A DNA stretch of 64,000 bases from Geminocystis sp. NIES-3708 (GCF_001548095.1 NZ_AP014815.1:186001-250000); one strand, 5' to 3'; shown: positions 28,394 to 38,573, counted from the stretch's first letter. Notes: generated by a model not told the origin, from the sequence alone. Numbers and translations: made by a program.

Positions 28394-30904
28394 CTATTTA
28401 TTTGCGTCTAATCTTTCTTCTAGTTTCGCAATATCAAGCAAGGTTTTCAGTAAAGAATCAGGGTTTAAACTCATGGAATCAATACCTAATTCTACTAAGA
28501 AACGGGCAAATTCAGGGTAATCACTCGGTGCTTGTCCACAAATACCGATTTTGCGGTTATTGCGTTTCGCTTTCTCAATTACCATGCGTACCATATCTTT
28601 AACGGCATCGTTGCGTTCATCAAAAATGTGTGCTACTAATGAGGAATCTCGATCAAGTCCTAAAGTTAGTTGAGTAAGATCATTTGAACCAATAGAAAAA
28701 CCGTCAAAGATTTCGCTAAATTGATCCGCTAAAATAACGTTACTGGGAATTTCGCACATTACATAAACTTGTAAGCCATTTTCACCCCGTTTTAAACCGT
28801 GTTTTTCCATCTCTGCTAATACTCGGCGACCTTCATAGGGAGTGCGACAGAAAGGAATCATCGGAATTACGTTAATTAAGCCCATGTCATCACGGACACG
28901 TTTTAAGGCTTTACATTCTAAACCGTAAGCATCACGATATTTTTCATCATAGTAACGAGATGCACCACGCCAACCAATCATGGGGTTTTCTTCTTTAGGT
29001 TCAAAATCTGCTCCCCCTAAAAGATTAGCATACTCATTGGATTTGAAGTCAGACATCCTTACTACTACTGGATTGGGATAGAAGGCGGCTGCGATCGTAC
29101 CTACACCCTGAGCGACTTTATCTACGAAGAAATCGGATTTGTTTTCGTAACCTAGAGTTAACTGTGCAATCTCTTTCTTGACGGATTCATCGGTTAATTC
29201 ATCATATTTCATCAATGCTAAAGGATGTGCTTTGATATGATTAGCGATAATGAACTCTAAACGGGCTAAACCAACACCATCGCAAGGAATTAACGCTAAT
29301 TTGAAGGCTTCTTCGGGATTACCCACATTCATCAAGATTTTGGTGCTAGTTTTGGGTAAATTGTCCAGTTGAGTTTCTATGATGTCAAAGGGTAGTAATC
29401 CAGAATACACTCGTCCTTCTTCTCCTTCAGAACAAGACACGGTAATATCTTGACCAGTTTTGAGGATACCTGTAGCGTTACCGCAACCGACGATCGCAGG
29501 AATACCCATTTCACGGGCAATAATCGCCGCATGACAGGTGCGTCCCCCTTGGTTAGTGACGATGGCACTAGCTTTTTTCATGATAGGTTCCCAGTCGGGA
29601 TCGGTTTTGTTAGTTACAAGCACTTCACCTGCTTTAAACTCACCAATTTTATGTACATCAAGGATAACACGGGCTAAACCTTGACCGATCATTTCACCGA
29701 CAGCACGACCCGTAATAAGTATTTCACTTGTAGCTTTTAGTTTATAGTCACGGAGGATACTACCTGATTTTTGCGATTGTACGGTTTCTGGACGGGCTTG
29801 TACAATGAATAATTGACTTGTTTGACCATCTTTCGCCCATTCAATATCCATAGGGCTATATTGACCCCTTTTTTCGCTGTAATGATCTTCAATAATACAA
29901 GCCCATTTGGCGAGGGTTAAGGCTTCTTCATCGGTGATGGAATATTGTAAACGCTCAGATTCTGACACAGGAACGTTTTTAACTTGTTTACCACCCCCTA
30001 AATCATACACCATTTTAATTTCTTTAGAGCCAAGACGTTTATTCAAAATGGGTTTGAAGCCTTGTTTTAGAGTTGGTTTGAAGACGAAAAATTCATCGGG
30101 GTTGACGGCACCTTGTACCACGTTTTCCCCTAAACCATAAGCGGAAGTCACGAAGGCGGCATCTTTAAAGCCTGTTTCTGTGTCGATACTAAACATAACC
30201 CCTGATGAGGCTAAGTCCGATCGTACCATTTTTTGTACACCCACCGATAAGGCGACTTCAAAATGATCAAAATTCTTGACAGTACGATATGATATAGCTC
30301 TATCTGTAAAAATGGAAGCGAAACATTTATGGCAAGATTCAAGAACTTGTTTTACTCCGTGAACGTTTAAGTAGGTTTCTTGTTGCCCTGCAAAACTAGC
30401 ATCAGGTAAGTCTTCCGCCGTTGCTGATGATCTTACAGCTACATCTATATCATAAGAGAAACTACGCAAACGCATCATTTCTTCTTCATCATCCGTAGTG
30501 CAGAGATTAGGATTATTACCATAGCGTTCACAAAGTGTAAAATAAGCCTCAGAAATAGCTAAATCTAACTCTTTGGGGAAAGGAGTATTTAACACCAACG
30601 CTCTAGCCTGTCGTCCAACAGCTTGTAAATTGGGCAAATCTTCCACGTCTAAATTGGCGAAAATTTTGCGTAATTGGACTTCTAATCCTGCTTTTTTTAC
30701 AAAGTAACGATAAGCATAAGCAGTAGTAGCGAATCCTGTGGGAACATTAACACCTTTTGCGGTCAATTGTTGGATCATTTCCCCTAGGGAGGCATTTTTT
30801 CCTCCTACCATTGGCACATCTTCGATACCTACTTCTTCAAACCACAAGACGAATTTTTCTTGTTTGGTTGTAACGTTAATTCTTTCTGTGGAGGCATTTA
30901 CCAT
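28394..30904 (-). CDS. ppsA: Phosphoenolpyruvate synthase
   Basis: An 836-residue enzyme that makes phosphoenolpyruvate from pyruvate, with ATP going to AMP and phosphate. The N-terminal ATP-grasp domain has VGGKNASLGEM and SSATAEDLPDASFAGQQETYL. The central swivelling domain carries the phosphorylated His in GGRTCHAAI. The C-terminal PEP-binding barrel has GLARLEFI, DFKSNEY, MCEIPS, GSNDLTQLTLG and the catalytic Cys in ICGQAPSDYP. GGAG lies about 9 bases before the ATG. The AAA ATPase begins 55 bases downstream of its stop. It is the intact counterpart of the remnant at 26.3 kb. Confidence 0.96.
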   Translation of the reverse strand: MVNASTERINVTTKQEKFVLWFEEVGIEDVPMVGGKNASLGEMIQQLTAKGVNVPTGFATTAYAYRYFVKKAGLEVQLRKIFANLDVEDLPNLQAVGRQARALVLNTPFPKELDLAISEAYFTLCERYGNNPNLCTTDDEEEMMRLRSFSYDIDVAVRSSATAEDLPDASFAGQQETYLNVHGVKQVLESCHKCFASIFTDRAISYRTVKNFDHFEVALSVGVQKMVRSDLASSGVMFSIDTETGFKDAAFVTSAYGLGENVVQGAVNPDEFFVFKPTLKQGFKPILNKRLGSKEIKMVYDLGGGKQVKNVPVSESERLQYSITDEEALTLAKWACIIEDHYSEKRGQYSPMDIEWAKDGQTSQLFIVQARPETVQSQKSGSILRDYKLKATSEILITGRAVGEMIGQGLARVILDVHKIGEFKAGEVLVTNKTDPDWEPIMKKASAIVTNQGGRTCHAAIIAREMGIPAIVGCGNATGILKTGQDITVSCSEGEEGRVYSGLLPFDIIETQLDNLPKTSTKILMNVGNPEEAFKLALIPCDGVGLARLEFIIANHIKAHPLALMKYDELTDESVKKEIAQLTLGYENKSDFFVDKVAQGVGTIAAAFYPNPVVVRMSDFKSNEYANLLGGADFEPKEENPMIGWRGASRYYDEKYRDAYGLECKALKRVRDDMGLINVIPMIPFCRTPYEGRRVLAEMEKHGLKRGENGLQVYVMCEIPSNVILADQFSEIFDGFSIGSNDLTQLTLGLDRDSSLVAHIFDERNDAVKDMVRMVIEKAKRNNRKIGICGQAPSDYPEFARFLVELGIDSMSLNPDSLLKTLLDIAKLEERLDANK

Positions 30905-31409
30905 AATAATTTATCTCCTTTATTGACAGAATTAAAAAAAGTCGAGAAATTTCTAAGATTAATTTTATTTTGTTGATAAATTTTTGGTTAATTTAATATT
31001 TATTCAAAACTCTTATTCTTTCTAAAGATAAATATCAAAAACCATCAAACATTATTTTCATCAATTATTACTTATCTTAGAATAAAACATAATTTAGCTA
31101 GTTTTAAGGAATTGCTAAAGTCTTTTAAAAAGAACATTTACTCGTCCAATTTATTTGTTATTTTATTCTTGACTGATTTTTCTTCTAATTTTTAATTACT
31201 TATTTAAACCTAATTTTATTAAAGCAGATATTATAACTAGATTATTTTTTTTGACAGAAAACTTAACTATTCTTTGCAAAGATTAAACTTTTATATTTCT
31301 GAAAATATAGCTTATTATCTTTCATCGTTGCGAAAATCAAATTATCTTGAAAAATATTTAAAAATTTAAAGGAGTGAAGAATCAAAATTAATTCCTCATT
31401 CCTTCATAC
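30905..31409. other. 505-bp intergenic region upstream of ppsA
   Basis: It contains the ppsA ribosome-binding site (complement of TCTCC at 30914-30918) and otherwise AT-rich sequence with no open frame, RNA gene or strong hairpin that I can support. It separates ppsA from the 3' end of hemH, both on the minus strand, so the ppsA promoter must lie here. Confidence 0.5.
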
Positions 31410-32573
31410 TTACAATATCCCTACAAAATGTAAAGGACCATGACCACTGATTATTTCAATCATCAAAGCTAAAAACCCAAGCATCGCTAATCTTCCGTTC
31501 CATACCTCGGCGGCACTGGTTAATCCCCATTCCCATTTTTCTTGGGGATACATCTTCATATTTTTCTTTGGATGGGTGACTTCATTAAATAGCAAAGGTT
31601 TTTTGTTTAAGGCTTCAGTGGTTAAACTACTCAAGGCTTCGATAAACATAGGATCAGTATTCAACGCTGGTACACGTTTAAAATTAGTTATTCCTGCTTC
31701 TTCTGCAACTTCCCTATATTCCAAATCAATTTCTTGGAGGGTTTCAATATGTTCAGAAACAAAACTAATTGGTACTACTAATAAGTTTTTGATATTTTGT
31801 TCCCCTAATTCATTTAGTGCATCTTCTGTATAGGGTTTTAACCATTCCACAGGACCTACTTTACTTTGATAGGCTAGGGTATAAGGATTTTTAGTGTTAA
31901 GGGTTTTCATAATCAAGTCAGTACACTCTTCAATTTCTACTTGATAAGGATCTCCTGCTTCCATTACATAACTTTTGGGAACACCATGAGCACTGAAGAA
32001 AATATGTACTTCATCAGGATTTTCAAATTGTTGTAATTCCTGTTTAATTAAATCTGCCATTGCCTTTAAATAACCTTGATGATTATGCCATGAAGGTATT
32101 AGGGTATATTCAACATTTTGGAGATGGGGATCTGTTTTCCACATTTCTTCTATAACTCTAAAACTCGATCCACTGGTACTAATAGAAAATTGAGGATATA
32201 AAGGTAATATAACTAACGTTTCAATATTATCTTGTTTAATTTTTTCGATCGCTTCTTCAGTGAAAGGATGCCAATAACGCATACCAACATAAACTTGAAT
32301 ATCTTTCCCTTGTTCAGACAATTTAGATTGTAAAGCTTGTGCTTGTGCTTCAGTAATTTGTAGTAATGGTGATCCACCACCAATTTCCAGATAATTAGCC
32401 TCAGATTTTTTACTGCGAAGAGTAGAAATTAACCAAGCAAGGGGTTTTTGTAACCAAGGAAAAGGTAAACGAATAATTTCGGGATCTGAAAATAAATTAT
32501 ATAGAAAAGGACGTACATCCTCTAATTTTTCTGGACCACCTAAATTTAATAACAATACTCCTGTACGACCCAT
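31410..32573 (-). CDS. hemH: Ferrochelatase with C-terminal chlorophyll-a/b-binding-like helix
   Basis: A 387-residue protein. Residues 1-325 form the ferrochelatase core, which inserts ferrous iron into protoporphyrin [26 protein letters not shown] and [11 protein letters not shown] with the catalytic His, and [17 protein letters not shown] (shown in parts) with the conserved Glu. A linker leads to a transmembrane helix with the light-harvesting-like motif [16 protein letters not shown]. This extension is typical of cyanobacterial and plastid type II ferrochelatases and may bind chlorophyll and couple heme to chlorophyll supply. The enzyme would be tethered to the membrane by this helix. Confidence 0.96.
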   Translation of the reverse strand: MGRTGVLLLNLGGPEKLEDVRPFLYNLFSDPEIIRLPFPWLQKPLAWLISTLRSKKSEANYLEIGGGSPLLQITEAQAQALQSKLSEQGKDIQVYVGMRYWHPFTEEAIEKIKQDNIETLVILPLYPQFSISTSGSSFRVIEEMWKTDPHLQNVEYTLIPSWHNHQGYLKAMADLIKQELQQFENPDEVHIFFSAHGVPKSYVMEAGDPYQVEIEECTDLIMKTLNTKNPYTLAYQSKVGPVEWLKPYTEDALNELGEQNIKNLLVVPISFVSEHIETLQEIDLEYREVAEEAGITNFKRVPALNTDPMFIEALSSLTTEALNKKPLLFNEVTHPKKNMKMYPQEKWEWGLTSAAEVWNGRLAMLGFLALMIEIISGHGPLHFVGIL

Positions 32574-32891
32574 GATATTAATATTTTTATTTTAAAATTT
32601 TCTTTACTAAGTGTAACAATATATTATTGCTAGTTTAAGTTTATTAGCAAAATTAACAATTTACCAATGATTTACTGAAAAAATTTTCAGGTTTTATGGG
32701 TTTTTTGTTTCATTTCGCAATAATTTATGAAATAATGTCAACACTTTGACTAAATATATAATGCCAACTCTTCCAGTTTATTGCAAGTAATTATCAATGA
32801 GAGCCATAGGAAATTATTAACTTTGATCCAAAAAAAGTCATCATTTTTACAGATGAAGATTTTTAGATCGATTTTCTGAAGCCGTTACAAC
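32574..32891. other. 318-bp intergenic region between hemH and the DedA gene
   Basis: No open frame is supported. It includes a 7-bp perfect hairpin, CTGAAAA-AA-TTTTCAG, at 32675-32690 and AT-rich sequence that should hold the hemH promoter. No RNA gene is seen. Confidence 0.45.
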
Positions 32892-33491
32892 TTATTTTTT
32901 CATTTGTTTTCTAATTATCCATATCAAAAAGAAAAATATAATACTTAATAAAGCAATTTTAGATACGGGGGCAATATATTGTTCTACCAATTCATAATTA
33001 TCTCCTAAAACATAACCTGAACCCGTTAAAAGTGAGACCCAAAGTAATGTTCCGATGGTAGAATAAATGATAAAAGAACTCATATTCATGTTATTTATTC
33101 CTGCGGGGAGAGAGATAAGAGTTCGTATTCCCGGTACTAATCTGCCTAAAAAAACAGCAATATTTCCATATTTGTTAAACCATTGATTGGCTTTACTAAT
33201 ATCCGTAGCAGAAACAAAAATCCATTTACCATATTTATCTGCTAATTTTTCTAATCTGGATTCATCTACAAGTTTGCCAAAATAATACCAAGGAAATGCT
33301 CCCAAAATCGTTCCGATTACCCCAGCAACAATAGCGGGTATTAACTCCATTTTTCCTTGAGACACAGTAAAACCAGCTAAAGGCATAATCAACTCGGAAG
33401 GAATAGGCGGAAATAAATTTTCTAAAAACATTAATAGGGCTATTCCCATATACCCTAAAGAATTCATTGTGTTGGTAATCCATTCAGTCAT
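32892..33491 (-). CDS. DedA family membrane protein
   Basis: A 199-residue integral membrane protein of the DedA/Tvp38/VTT superfamily. Hallmarks are FLENLFPPIPSELIMPLAGF near the N-terminus, the re-entrant-loop region GTILGAFPWYYFGK, and FLGRLVPGIRTLISLPAG with the conserved Arg residues. Members act in envelope lipid turnover, with undecaprenyl-phosphate or phospholipid flipping shown for some. About four to five membrane segments are predicted, and the C-terminus is basic (IRKQMKK). The gene lies 98 bases downstream of phoH on the same strand. Confidence 0.92.
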   Translation of the reverse strand: MTEWITNTMNSLGYMGIALLMFLENLFPPIPSELIMPLAGFTVSQGKMELIPAIVAGVIGTILGAFPWYYFGKLVDESRLEKLADKYGKWIFVSATDISKANQWFNKYGNIAVFLGRLVPGIRTLISLPAGINNMNMSSFIIYSTIGTLLWVSLLTGSGYVLGDNYELVEQYIAPVSKIALLSIIFFFLIWIIRKQMKK

Positions 33492-33589
33492 GATTTTTTA
33501 TATTTTTTCATTAATTCATCACAAATCTTAACCTAATTGCCAAAAAGTAATATTTTTAATTAAATTTCTAAATTATTGTTCGGCAATAC

Positions 33590-34546
33590 TTAATTACTAT
33601 TAGCTTCATAAGCGGCGACAATTTTTTGCACAAGAGGATGTCTAACTACGTCTGCTTGAGTTAGGTAACAAAAACCAATACCTTCTACATTTCTAAGAAT
33701 TTTTGTAGCTACTACTAATCCCGATTGCTGATGAGATGGTAAATCAGTTTGGGTAATATCCCCTGTAACAATCATTTTTGAACCAAAACCCAAACGAGTT
33801 AATACCATTTTTAATTGTGCTGGAGTTGTATTTTGTGCTTCATCAACAATGACATAAGCATTACTTAAAGTTCGTCCCCTCATGTATGCTAATGGTGCAA
33901 CTTCTATTTTTCCTTTTTCCATTAATTCAGGAATTTTCATTGGATCAATAAACTCATATAACGCATCATAAAGAGGGCGTAAAAAAGGATTAACTTTTTG
34001 TTGTAAGTCTCCGGGTAAAAATCCTAGTCTTTCTCCCGCTTCCACCGCAGGACGTGTTAAAATTAGGCGATCGCATTCATCTTTTAATAAGGCTTGTACT
34101 GCTAATACTGCGGCTAAAAAAGTTTTACCAGTACCAGCAGGACCGATACCGAAGGTAATATCATGTTGTTGAATAGCCTTGATGTATTGTCGTTGACGAA
34201 AAGTTTTTGCCCGAATTAACTCACCGTTGCGAGTTTTGGCGAATACTTCTTTTTGAATATTTTGATATTCCTCTGTTTTACCAGTATCTAAAGCCTGAAA
34301 TGCTGTCATAATATCAGGCTGAGTTAAAGGTTTAGCTTCACCCCAATAAGGCTTAAGACAATAAATAACGTCAATACTTCTTTGTACTGGTTTTGGTTTA
34401 CCATGAATAACTAAGTCTTGACCTCGTAATACTAGATTTGCCCCAGTATGACGAGCAATATATTTTAAATTTTCTTCTTGACTACCAGCTAAGGCAATGG
34501 CACTAGCAATATTAGGTAAGGAAATAGTTTGAGAATCTTCAGTCAT
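33590..34546 (-). CDS. PhoH family ATPase
   Basis: A 318-residue PhoH-like protein. An N-terminal KH-like segment (LKYIARHTGANLVLRGQDLVIHG, abbreviated) precedes a P-loop NTPase domain with Walker A GPAGTGKTFLA and Walker B YVIVDEAQNTTPAQLK, plus the sensor LTRLGFGSKMIVTGD. PhoH proteins are predicted RNA-associated ATPases or helicases, and their induction by phosphate starvation is known only in some bacteria. No Pho box was identified. It is divergent from the TRAP permease across a 71-bp gap. Confidence 0.92.
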   Translation of the reverse strand: MTEDSQTISLPNIASAIALAGSQEENLKYIARHTGANLVLRGQDLVIHGKPKPVQRSIDVIYCLKPYWGEAKPLTQPDIMTAFQALDTGKTEEYQNIQKEVFAKTRNGELIRAKTFRQRQYIKAIQQHDITFGIGPAGTGKTFLAAVLAVQALLKDECDRLILTRPAVEAGERLGFLPGDLQQKVNPFLRPLYDALYEFIDPMKIPELMEKGKIEVAPLAYMRGRTLSNAYVIVDEAQNTTPAQLKMVLTRLGFGSKMIVTGDITQTDLPSHQQSGLVVATKILRNVEGIGFCYLTQADVVRHPLVQKIVAAYEANSN

Positions 34547-34617
34547 AGTTAATAATTAGGAATGAGGAATTGTGAAATATCATCCTCTTATTATCCATTA
34601 TTCATTATTCATTGATT

Positions 34618-35955
34618 ATGTATGATTGGTTAGGCTTATTAATGTTTGCAGGAGCGTTACTATTTTTATCATTAGGTTATCCTGTTGCTTTTTCCTTGGG
34701 GGGAGTCGCATTAATTTTCGCTTTAATAGGTTCAATTTTAGGGATTTTTGACCCTATTTTTTTTAGTGCTATGCCCTCCCGAATTTTTGGGATTATGTCT
34801 AACTATACCCTTTTAGCTATTCCTTATTTTATCTTTTTGGGGTCAATGTTAGAAATTACGGGTATCGCCGAGAAATTATTGGAAACGATAGGTATTTTAT
34901 TCGGCAGAATCAGAGGTGGATTAGCTTTAGCCGTGGTTGTAGTTGGAGCATTATTAGCGGCAACGACAGGAGTGGTGGCGGCAACGGTGGTGGCAATGGG
35001 GTTAATTTCTTTACCCATTATGCTTCGTTATGGTTATAACAAGGAATTAGCTACGGGAGTAATTGCCGCTAGTGGCACATTGGGGCAAATTATTCCTCCT
35101 AGCGTAGTTTTAGTAGTTTTAGCTGATCAATTAGGAGCCCCTGTTGGAAGTTTATTTATCGGCTCACTTATCCCCGGATTATTGATGGCAGGAGCTTTTG
35201 CTCTTCATGTTTTGATTGTAGCATGGATTCGTCCTGATACAGCACCAGCTTTACCTCCCGAAGTTAGAAATATTGGTGGTAAAGCTTTATGGGTAAGGGT
35301 TTATCAGGCTATGATTCCTCCTATTTTGTTAATTATTTTAGTTTTGGGAAGTATCTTTTTTGGTGTTGCCACCCCCACCGAAGCAGGTGCAATTGGCTCA
35401 TTAGGAGCAATGATTTTGGCTTATTTTAATCAAAATTTAACTTGGAATGCTTTAAAAAAAGCCTGTGATTCCACCATGAGAATTTCTTCCATGGTGATCT
35501 TTATCTTACTAGGTTCAACGGCTTTTAGTTTAGTTTTTCGTGGTATTGGTGGCGATCATTTTATGGAACAATTATTGGTTAATTTACCCGGTGGAAAATG
35601 GGGCTTTTTAGCTATTAATATGTTAGTCATTTTCATCTTGGGATTTTTTATTGACTTCTTTGAAATTGCTTTTATTGTAATTCCTATTTTTGCTCCAGCC
35701 GCTAAAGCTTTAGGCATTGATTTACTTTGGTATGGAGTTATTTTAGGCACTAATTTACAAACTTCATTTTTAACGCCTCCTTTTGGCTTTGCATTGTTTT
35801 ATTTACGAGGAGTTGCACCGCCTGAAATTAAAACTATTGATATTTATAAAGGAGTAATTCCATTTATTTTATTACAATTATTTGTGTTATTATTAATTAT
35901 AACTTTTCCACCTTTAGTAACTTTTTTACCATCTTTAAATCAAGGAATTAATTAA
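34618..35955 (+). CDS. TRAP transporter large permease (DctM-type)
   Basis: A 445-residue, 12-helix membrane protein. The motifs GYPVAFSLGGVAL, FLGSMLEITG, ATTGVVAATVVAMGLISLP, ASGTLGQIIPPSVVLV and TPTEAGAIGSLGA are those of DctM/SiaM-type TRAP large subunits, which move organic acids across the membrane by sodium coupling with a periplasmic binding protein. Neither DctQ nor DctP genes are adjacent, so partner subunits are encoded elsewhere. ATG at 34618 is preferred to TTG at 34612. The substrate cannot be determined. Confidence 0.92.
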   Translation: MYDWLGLLMFAGALLFLSLGYPVAFSLGGVALIFALIGSILGIFDPIFFSAMPSRIFGIMSNYTLLAIPYFIFLGSMLEITGIAEKLLETIGILFGRIRGGLALAVVVVGALLAATTGVVAATVVAMGLISLPIMLRYGYNKELATGVIAASGTLGQIIPPSVVLVVLADQLGAPVGSLFIGSLIPGLLMAGAFALHVLIVAWIRPDTAPALPPEVRNIGGKALWVRVYQAMIPPILLIILVLGSIFFGVATPTEAGAIGSLGAMILAYFNQNLTWNALKKACDSTMRISSMVIFILLGSTAFSLVFRGIGGDHFMEQLLVNLPGGKWGFLAINMLVIFILGFFIDFFEIAFIVIPIFAPAAKALGIDLLWYGVILGTNLQTSFLTPPFGFALFYLRGVAPPEIKTIDIYKGVIPFILLQLFVLLLIITFPPLVTFLPSLNQGIN

Positions 35956-36086
35956 AGTTTACTGAAAAAGTATTTTATTTTAATAAGTTAACTATCAGCA
36001 GTTGGCTATCATCTTAAATTACTGAACATTAAGAAGATTTTTAGCTTATTATTATTATGATTAATTCTATAAAATATTAAAAATGA

Positions 36087-36800
36087 ATGAAAGCAATTGA
36101 TATTAATAATTTGTATTTTCAATACAATAACTATAATTTATTTGATAACTTATCTTTAACTATTGAACCTCAAACAAAAGTAGGCTTAATTGGGGCGAAT
36201 GGTGGTGGTAAAACTACTCTTTTTTTATCCATCTGTGGGATTTTAACACCCAAACTAGGAGAAATTAAGTTATTTGATAAAGTAGTAAAGCCTAACAATT
36301 TTTATCCTGAAATTGGCTTAGTATTTCAAAATCCTGATGATCAATTATTTTGTCCTAGAGTGAAAGATGATATTATTTTTGGAGCTGAAAATTTAGGCTT
36401 ATCTTCCGACGAAATTGATTTAAGAATGGCAGAAGTTTTTAAAACAACTGGAGTTGAACATCTACAAAATCGAATCCCTCATCAATTATCAGGAGGGGAA
36501 AAATGTATGGTAGCGATTGCATCAGTTTTAATCATGAATCCGAAAATTATTCTTTATGATGAACCTAGTGCTAATTTAGATTTAAAAGCAAGAAGAAGAC
36601 TAATTAATTTTTTACGATCTTCCTCTCAAACTATTATAATTTCTTCCCATGATTTAGAGTTAATTTTAGAAGTTTGTGAGCGAGTAATTGTTTTAAACCA
36701 AGGCAAAATAGTCGCCGATGGTAATCCTATAGATGTGATGAGTAATGCTGATTTAATGTTAGAAAATAATTTAGAAATTCCACCTTCTTTAAAGAATTGA
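36087..36800 (+). CDS. Orphan ECF/CbiO-type ABC ATPase
   Basis: A 237-residue ABC ATPase of the cobalt/nickel or vitamin energy-coupling type: Walker A GANGGGKTT, Q-loop GLVFQNPDDQLFCPRVKDDIIFG, signature LSGGEKCMVAIASVL, Walker B IILYDEPSANLD and H-loop SSHDLELIL. The Q-loop sequence QNPDDQLF is diagnostic for CbiO/EcfA proteins. No membrane T-component or S-component gene is nearby, so its transporter must be supplied from another locus. It converges with pipY, with 6 bases between the stops. Confidence 0.88.
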   Translation: MKAIDINNLYFQYNNYNLFDNLSLTIEPQTKVGLIGANGGGKTTLFLSICGILTPKLGEIKLFDKVVKPNNFYPEIGLVFQNPDDQLFCPRVKDDIIFGAENLGLSSDEIDLRMAEVFKTTGVEHLQNRIPHQLSGGEKCMVAIASVLIMNPKIILYDEPSANLDLKARRRLINFLRSSSQTIIISSHDLELILEVCERVIVLNQGKIVADGNPIDVMSNADLMLENNLEIPPSLKN

Positions 36801-36806
36801 AAATTA

Positions 36807-37493
36807 TTATTTGCGATCTCCAAAAATAATAGTACCTAAACGAATCATCGTTGCACCAGCTTCAATAGCTAAAGAATAATCTCCAGACATTCCCATAGAT
36901 AATTGATCAAAATCTGGTGGAAAATATTGATTTTTCCGTAAATTTGAAGCGACATTTGCTACTCCTTGAAAAGCTGATAAAATCTCCTCTGAAGATAAAC
37001 CCGTAGGCAAAATAGTCATTAAACCACGAAAATGTAGATTTTTTAAGTTTAGTAACTCAGACAGATCTTGATAAAATTCATCGACACTCCATCCATATTT
37101 ATTTTCGTCGGGTAAAAATTTAATTTGTAAACAAACTTGGGGTAATTTACCAATAACCCCATTTTCTAATGCTTGTTGAGCATGAAAATCCAATTTTTGA
37201 GCAAGTTTTAAACTATCAACAGAGTGAATCCACTCAAAAGATTCTACTGCTTTTTTCGCTTTATTTGTTTGCAAATGACCAATAAAATGCCAACAAATAT
37301 CTCTACAATGTTTTAATTTTTCTTGTTTATCAATAGCCTCTTGTAGTTTGTTTTCTGCAAAATTCTTCACCCCAGCTTCATAAACTGTCTGTATAACTTC
37401 TACCGAAACGGTTTTTGTCACTGCAATTAAACAGACATTAGAAGGAATTGTCTCTTGAATTTGGCGTAAATTGTTAATGATAGGATTACTCAT
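36807..37493 (-). CDS. pipY: PLP homeostasis protein of the YggS/PROSC family (PipY)
   Basis: A 228-residue single-domain TIM-barrel PLP protein. The PLP-binding Lys is Lys27 in LIAVTKTVS; other family motifs are FAENKLQEAIDKQ, WHFIGHLQTNKAKK, IHSVDS and SMGMSGDYSLAIEAGATMIRLGT. It has no enzymatic activity in known members but controls PLP and amino acid homeostasis. Its start overlaps the pipX stop by 4 bases (ATGA), the arrangement conserved in cyanobacteria where PipX and PipY are functionally linked. It converges with the ECF ATPase. Confidence 0.93.
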   Translation of the reverse strand: MSNPIINNLRQIQETIPSNVCLIAVTKTVSVEVIQTVYEAGVKNFAENKLQEAIDKQEKLKHCRDICWHFIGHLQTNKAKKAVESFEWIHSVDSLKLAQKLDFHAQQALENGVIGKLPQVCLQIKFLPDENKYGWSVDEFYQDLSELLNLKNLHFRGLMTILPTGLSSEEILSAFQGVANVASNLRKNQYFPPDFDQLSMGMSGDYSLAIEAGATMIRLGTIIFGDRK

Positions 37494-37759
37494 TGAAAAG
37501 TATGTTGATAAAGTTCATTGACTTGTTTATAAATATCCCATTCCCCGTTACCTCTAAGACGACGTAATTTTGCTTCTACTAAGATACGTGCCTCTGTACG
37601 ACTTAAAGGCTCAAAAATGGTCTCTGTAGCTTGAATGACGACTTTAAAAAAAAGACGTTGAGCATATAATGTTGTAAATAACTCCTCATTTTTTTCGATA
37701 ATGCACAAACGATAGAGAAGACCAAAATTTGGGTGATTGATATATATTTCTGTACTCAT
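37490..37759 (-). CDS. pipX: PII-interacting protein X (PipX)
   Basis: An 89-residue protein with a Tudor-like N-terminal domain (YINHPNFGLLYRLC and ELFTTLYAQRLFF) and a C-terminal helix pair (ARILVEAKLRRLRG). Tyr32 and Arg35, key contacts known in Synechococcus PipX, are present in LYAQRLFF. PipX binds the NtcA activator when nitrogen is scarce and PII when nitrogen is sufficient, so it links carbon-nitrogen status to transcription. It is the first gene of the pipX-pipY pair. Length matches the family. Confidence 0.95.
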   Translation of the reverse strand: MSTEIYINHPNFGLLYRLCIIEKNEELFTTLYAQRLFFKVVIQATETIFEPLSRTEARILVEAKLRRLRGNGEWDIYKQVNELYQHTFQ

Positions 37760-37951
37760 TAAACTTAGGAATAATGCTAATATTTAGGCTTTAGCATAGA
37801 TGATATTTGATTGTATCGCTTATTATGCAATAATTCTATCTTTTAACCATAATTACTCCTATTTCTTACAAAAATTAACGGTTGCATTTAAGAAAAGTAA
37901 AGGTTATGATGGTTTTAGAGATAAAAAGTTTTATAGGAGTCTTCTTTATTA

Positions 37952-38086
37952 ATGGATCAGATAGAGAAAGTGATTGAAAAACTAAAAGAGTGGACTCAAA
38001 GATTAATTGAGGCTTTACTAGGACCACAATCAGAACCTGAACCCGAATTAATTCCTATTCCTGTAAGGGATCGTGGTCAATATTAA
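37952..38086 (+). CDS. 44-residue conserved-looking small protein
   Basis: ATG at 37952, stop TAA at 38084-38086. It begins with an amphipathic helix (IEKVIEKLKEWTQRLIEALL), then a Glu/Pro segment (PQSEPEPELIPIPV) and ends RDRGQY. AGGAG at 37935-37939 lies 12 bases upstream. I think related small proteins occur beside aroQ-like genes in other cyanobacteria, but that is from memory. It precedes aroQ by 40 bases on the same strand. The function is unknown. Confidence 0.55.
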   Translation: MDQIEKVIEKLKEWTQRLIEALLGPQSEPEPELIPIPVRDRGQY

Positions 38087-38126
38087 GTTATAATTTAACC
38101 TTAATTTTTATAGAAAATCTTAATCC

Positions 38127-38573
38127 TTGTTAAAATTTAGTATTCTAGTATTAAACGGACCCAATTTGAATCTTTTAGGTAAAAGAGAACCCACTATATA
38201 TGGAAATCTGACCCTTGAGAATATTAACACAATCTTAGAGCAAGAAGCTAATAACTTAAATGTTGTGCTATCTTGCTTTCAATCTAATCATGAAGGTGTG
38301 TTAGTTGATCATATCCACGAAGCATTAAATAATTATCAAGGAATTCTCATTAATGCTGGTGCTTACACTCATACAAGTATAGCCATCCGAGATGCTTTAG
38401 TCGGAGTAGCTATTCCTGCGGTAGAAGTACATTTGAGTAATATTTATAAGCGAGAAGGTTTTCGACACAATTCATACATAGCACCGATAGCCATTGGACA
38501 AATTAGTGGTTTTGGTGCTGAAAGTTATCGTCTAGGTTTACGGGCATTAGTTAATTATTTGCAATCTTCATAA
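38127..38573 (+). CDS. aroQ: 3-Dehydroquinate dehydratase, type II
   Basis: A 148-residue dodecameric-type shikimate-pathway enzyme that dehydrates 3-dehydroquinate to 3-dehydroshikimate. Motifs are [15 protein letters not shown] with the catalytic Arg and the Tyr in [37 protein letters not shown], and [18 protein letters not shown] with the catalytic His near the active-site lid. The start is TTG at 38127: an in-frame TAA at 38121-38123 prevents a longer ORF, and there is no internal ATG before the first conserved strand. Confidence 0.94.
   Translation: MLKFSILVLNGPNLNLLGKREPTIYGNLTLENINTILEQEANNLNVVLSCFQSNHEGVLVDHIHEALNNYQGILINAGAYTHTSIAIRDALVGVAIPAVEVHLSNIYKREGFRHNSYIAPIAIGQISGFGAESYRLGLRALVNYLQSS

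Noticed and set aside
29377-30140. Several plus- and minus-strand ORFs overlapping ppsA
   Set aside because: They are shadows of a conserved gene; their products have no recognisable motif and no ribosome-binding site.
31250-31280. TTGACA at 31251-31256 as a plus-strand promoter
   Set aside because: No -10 box at 16-18 bases, and no plus-strand gene follows.
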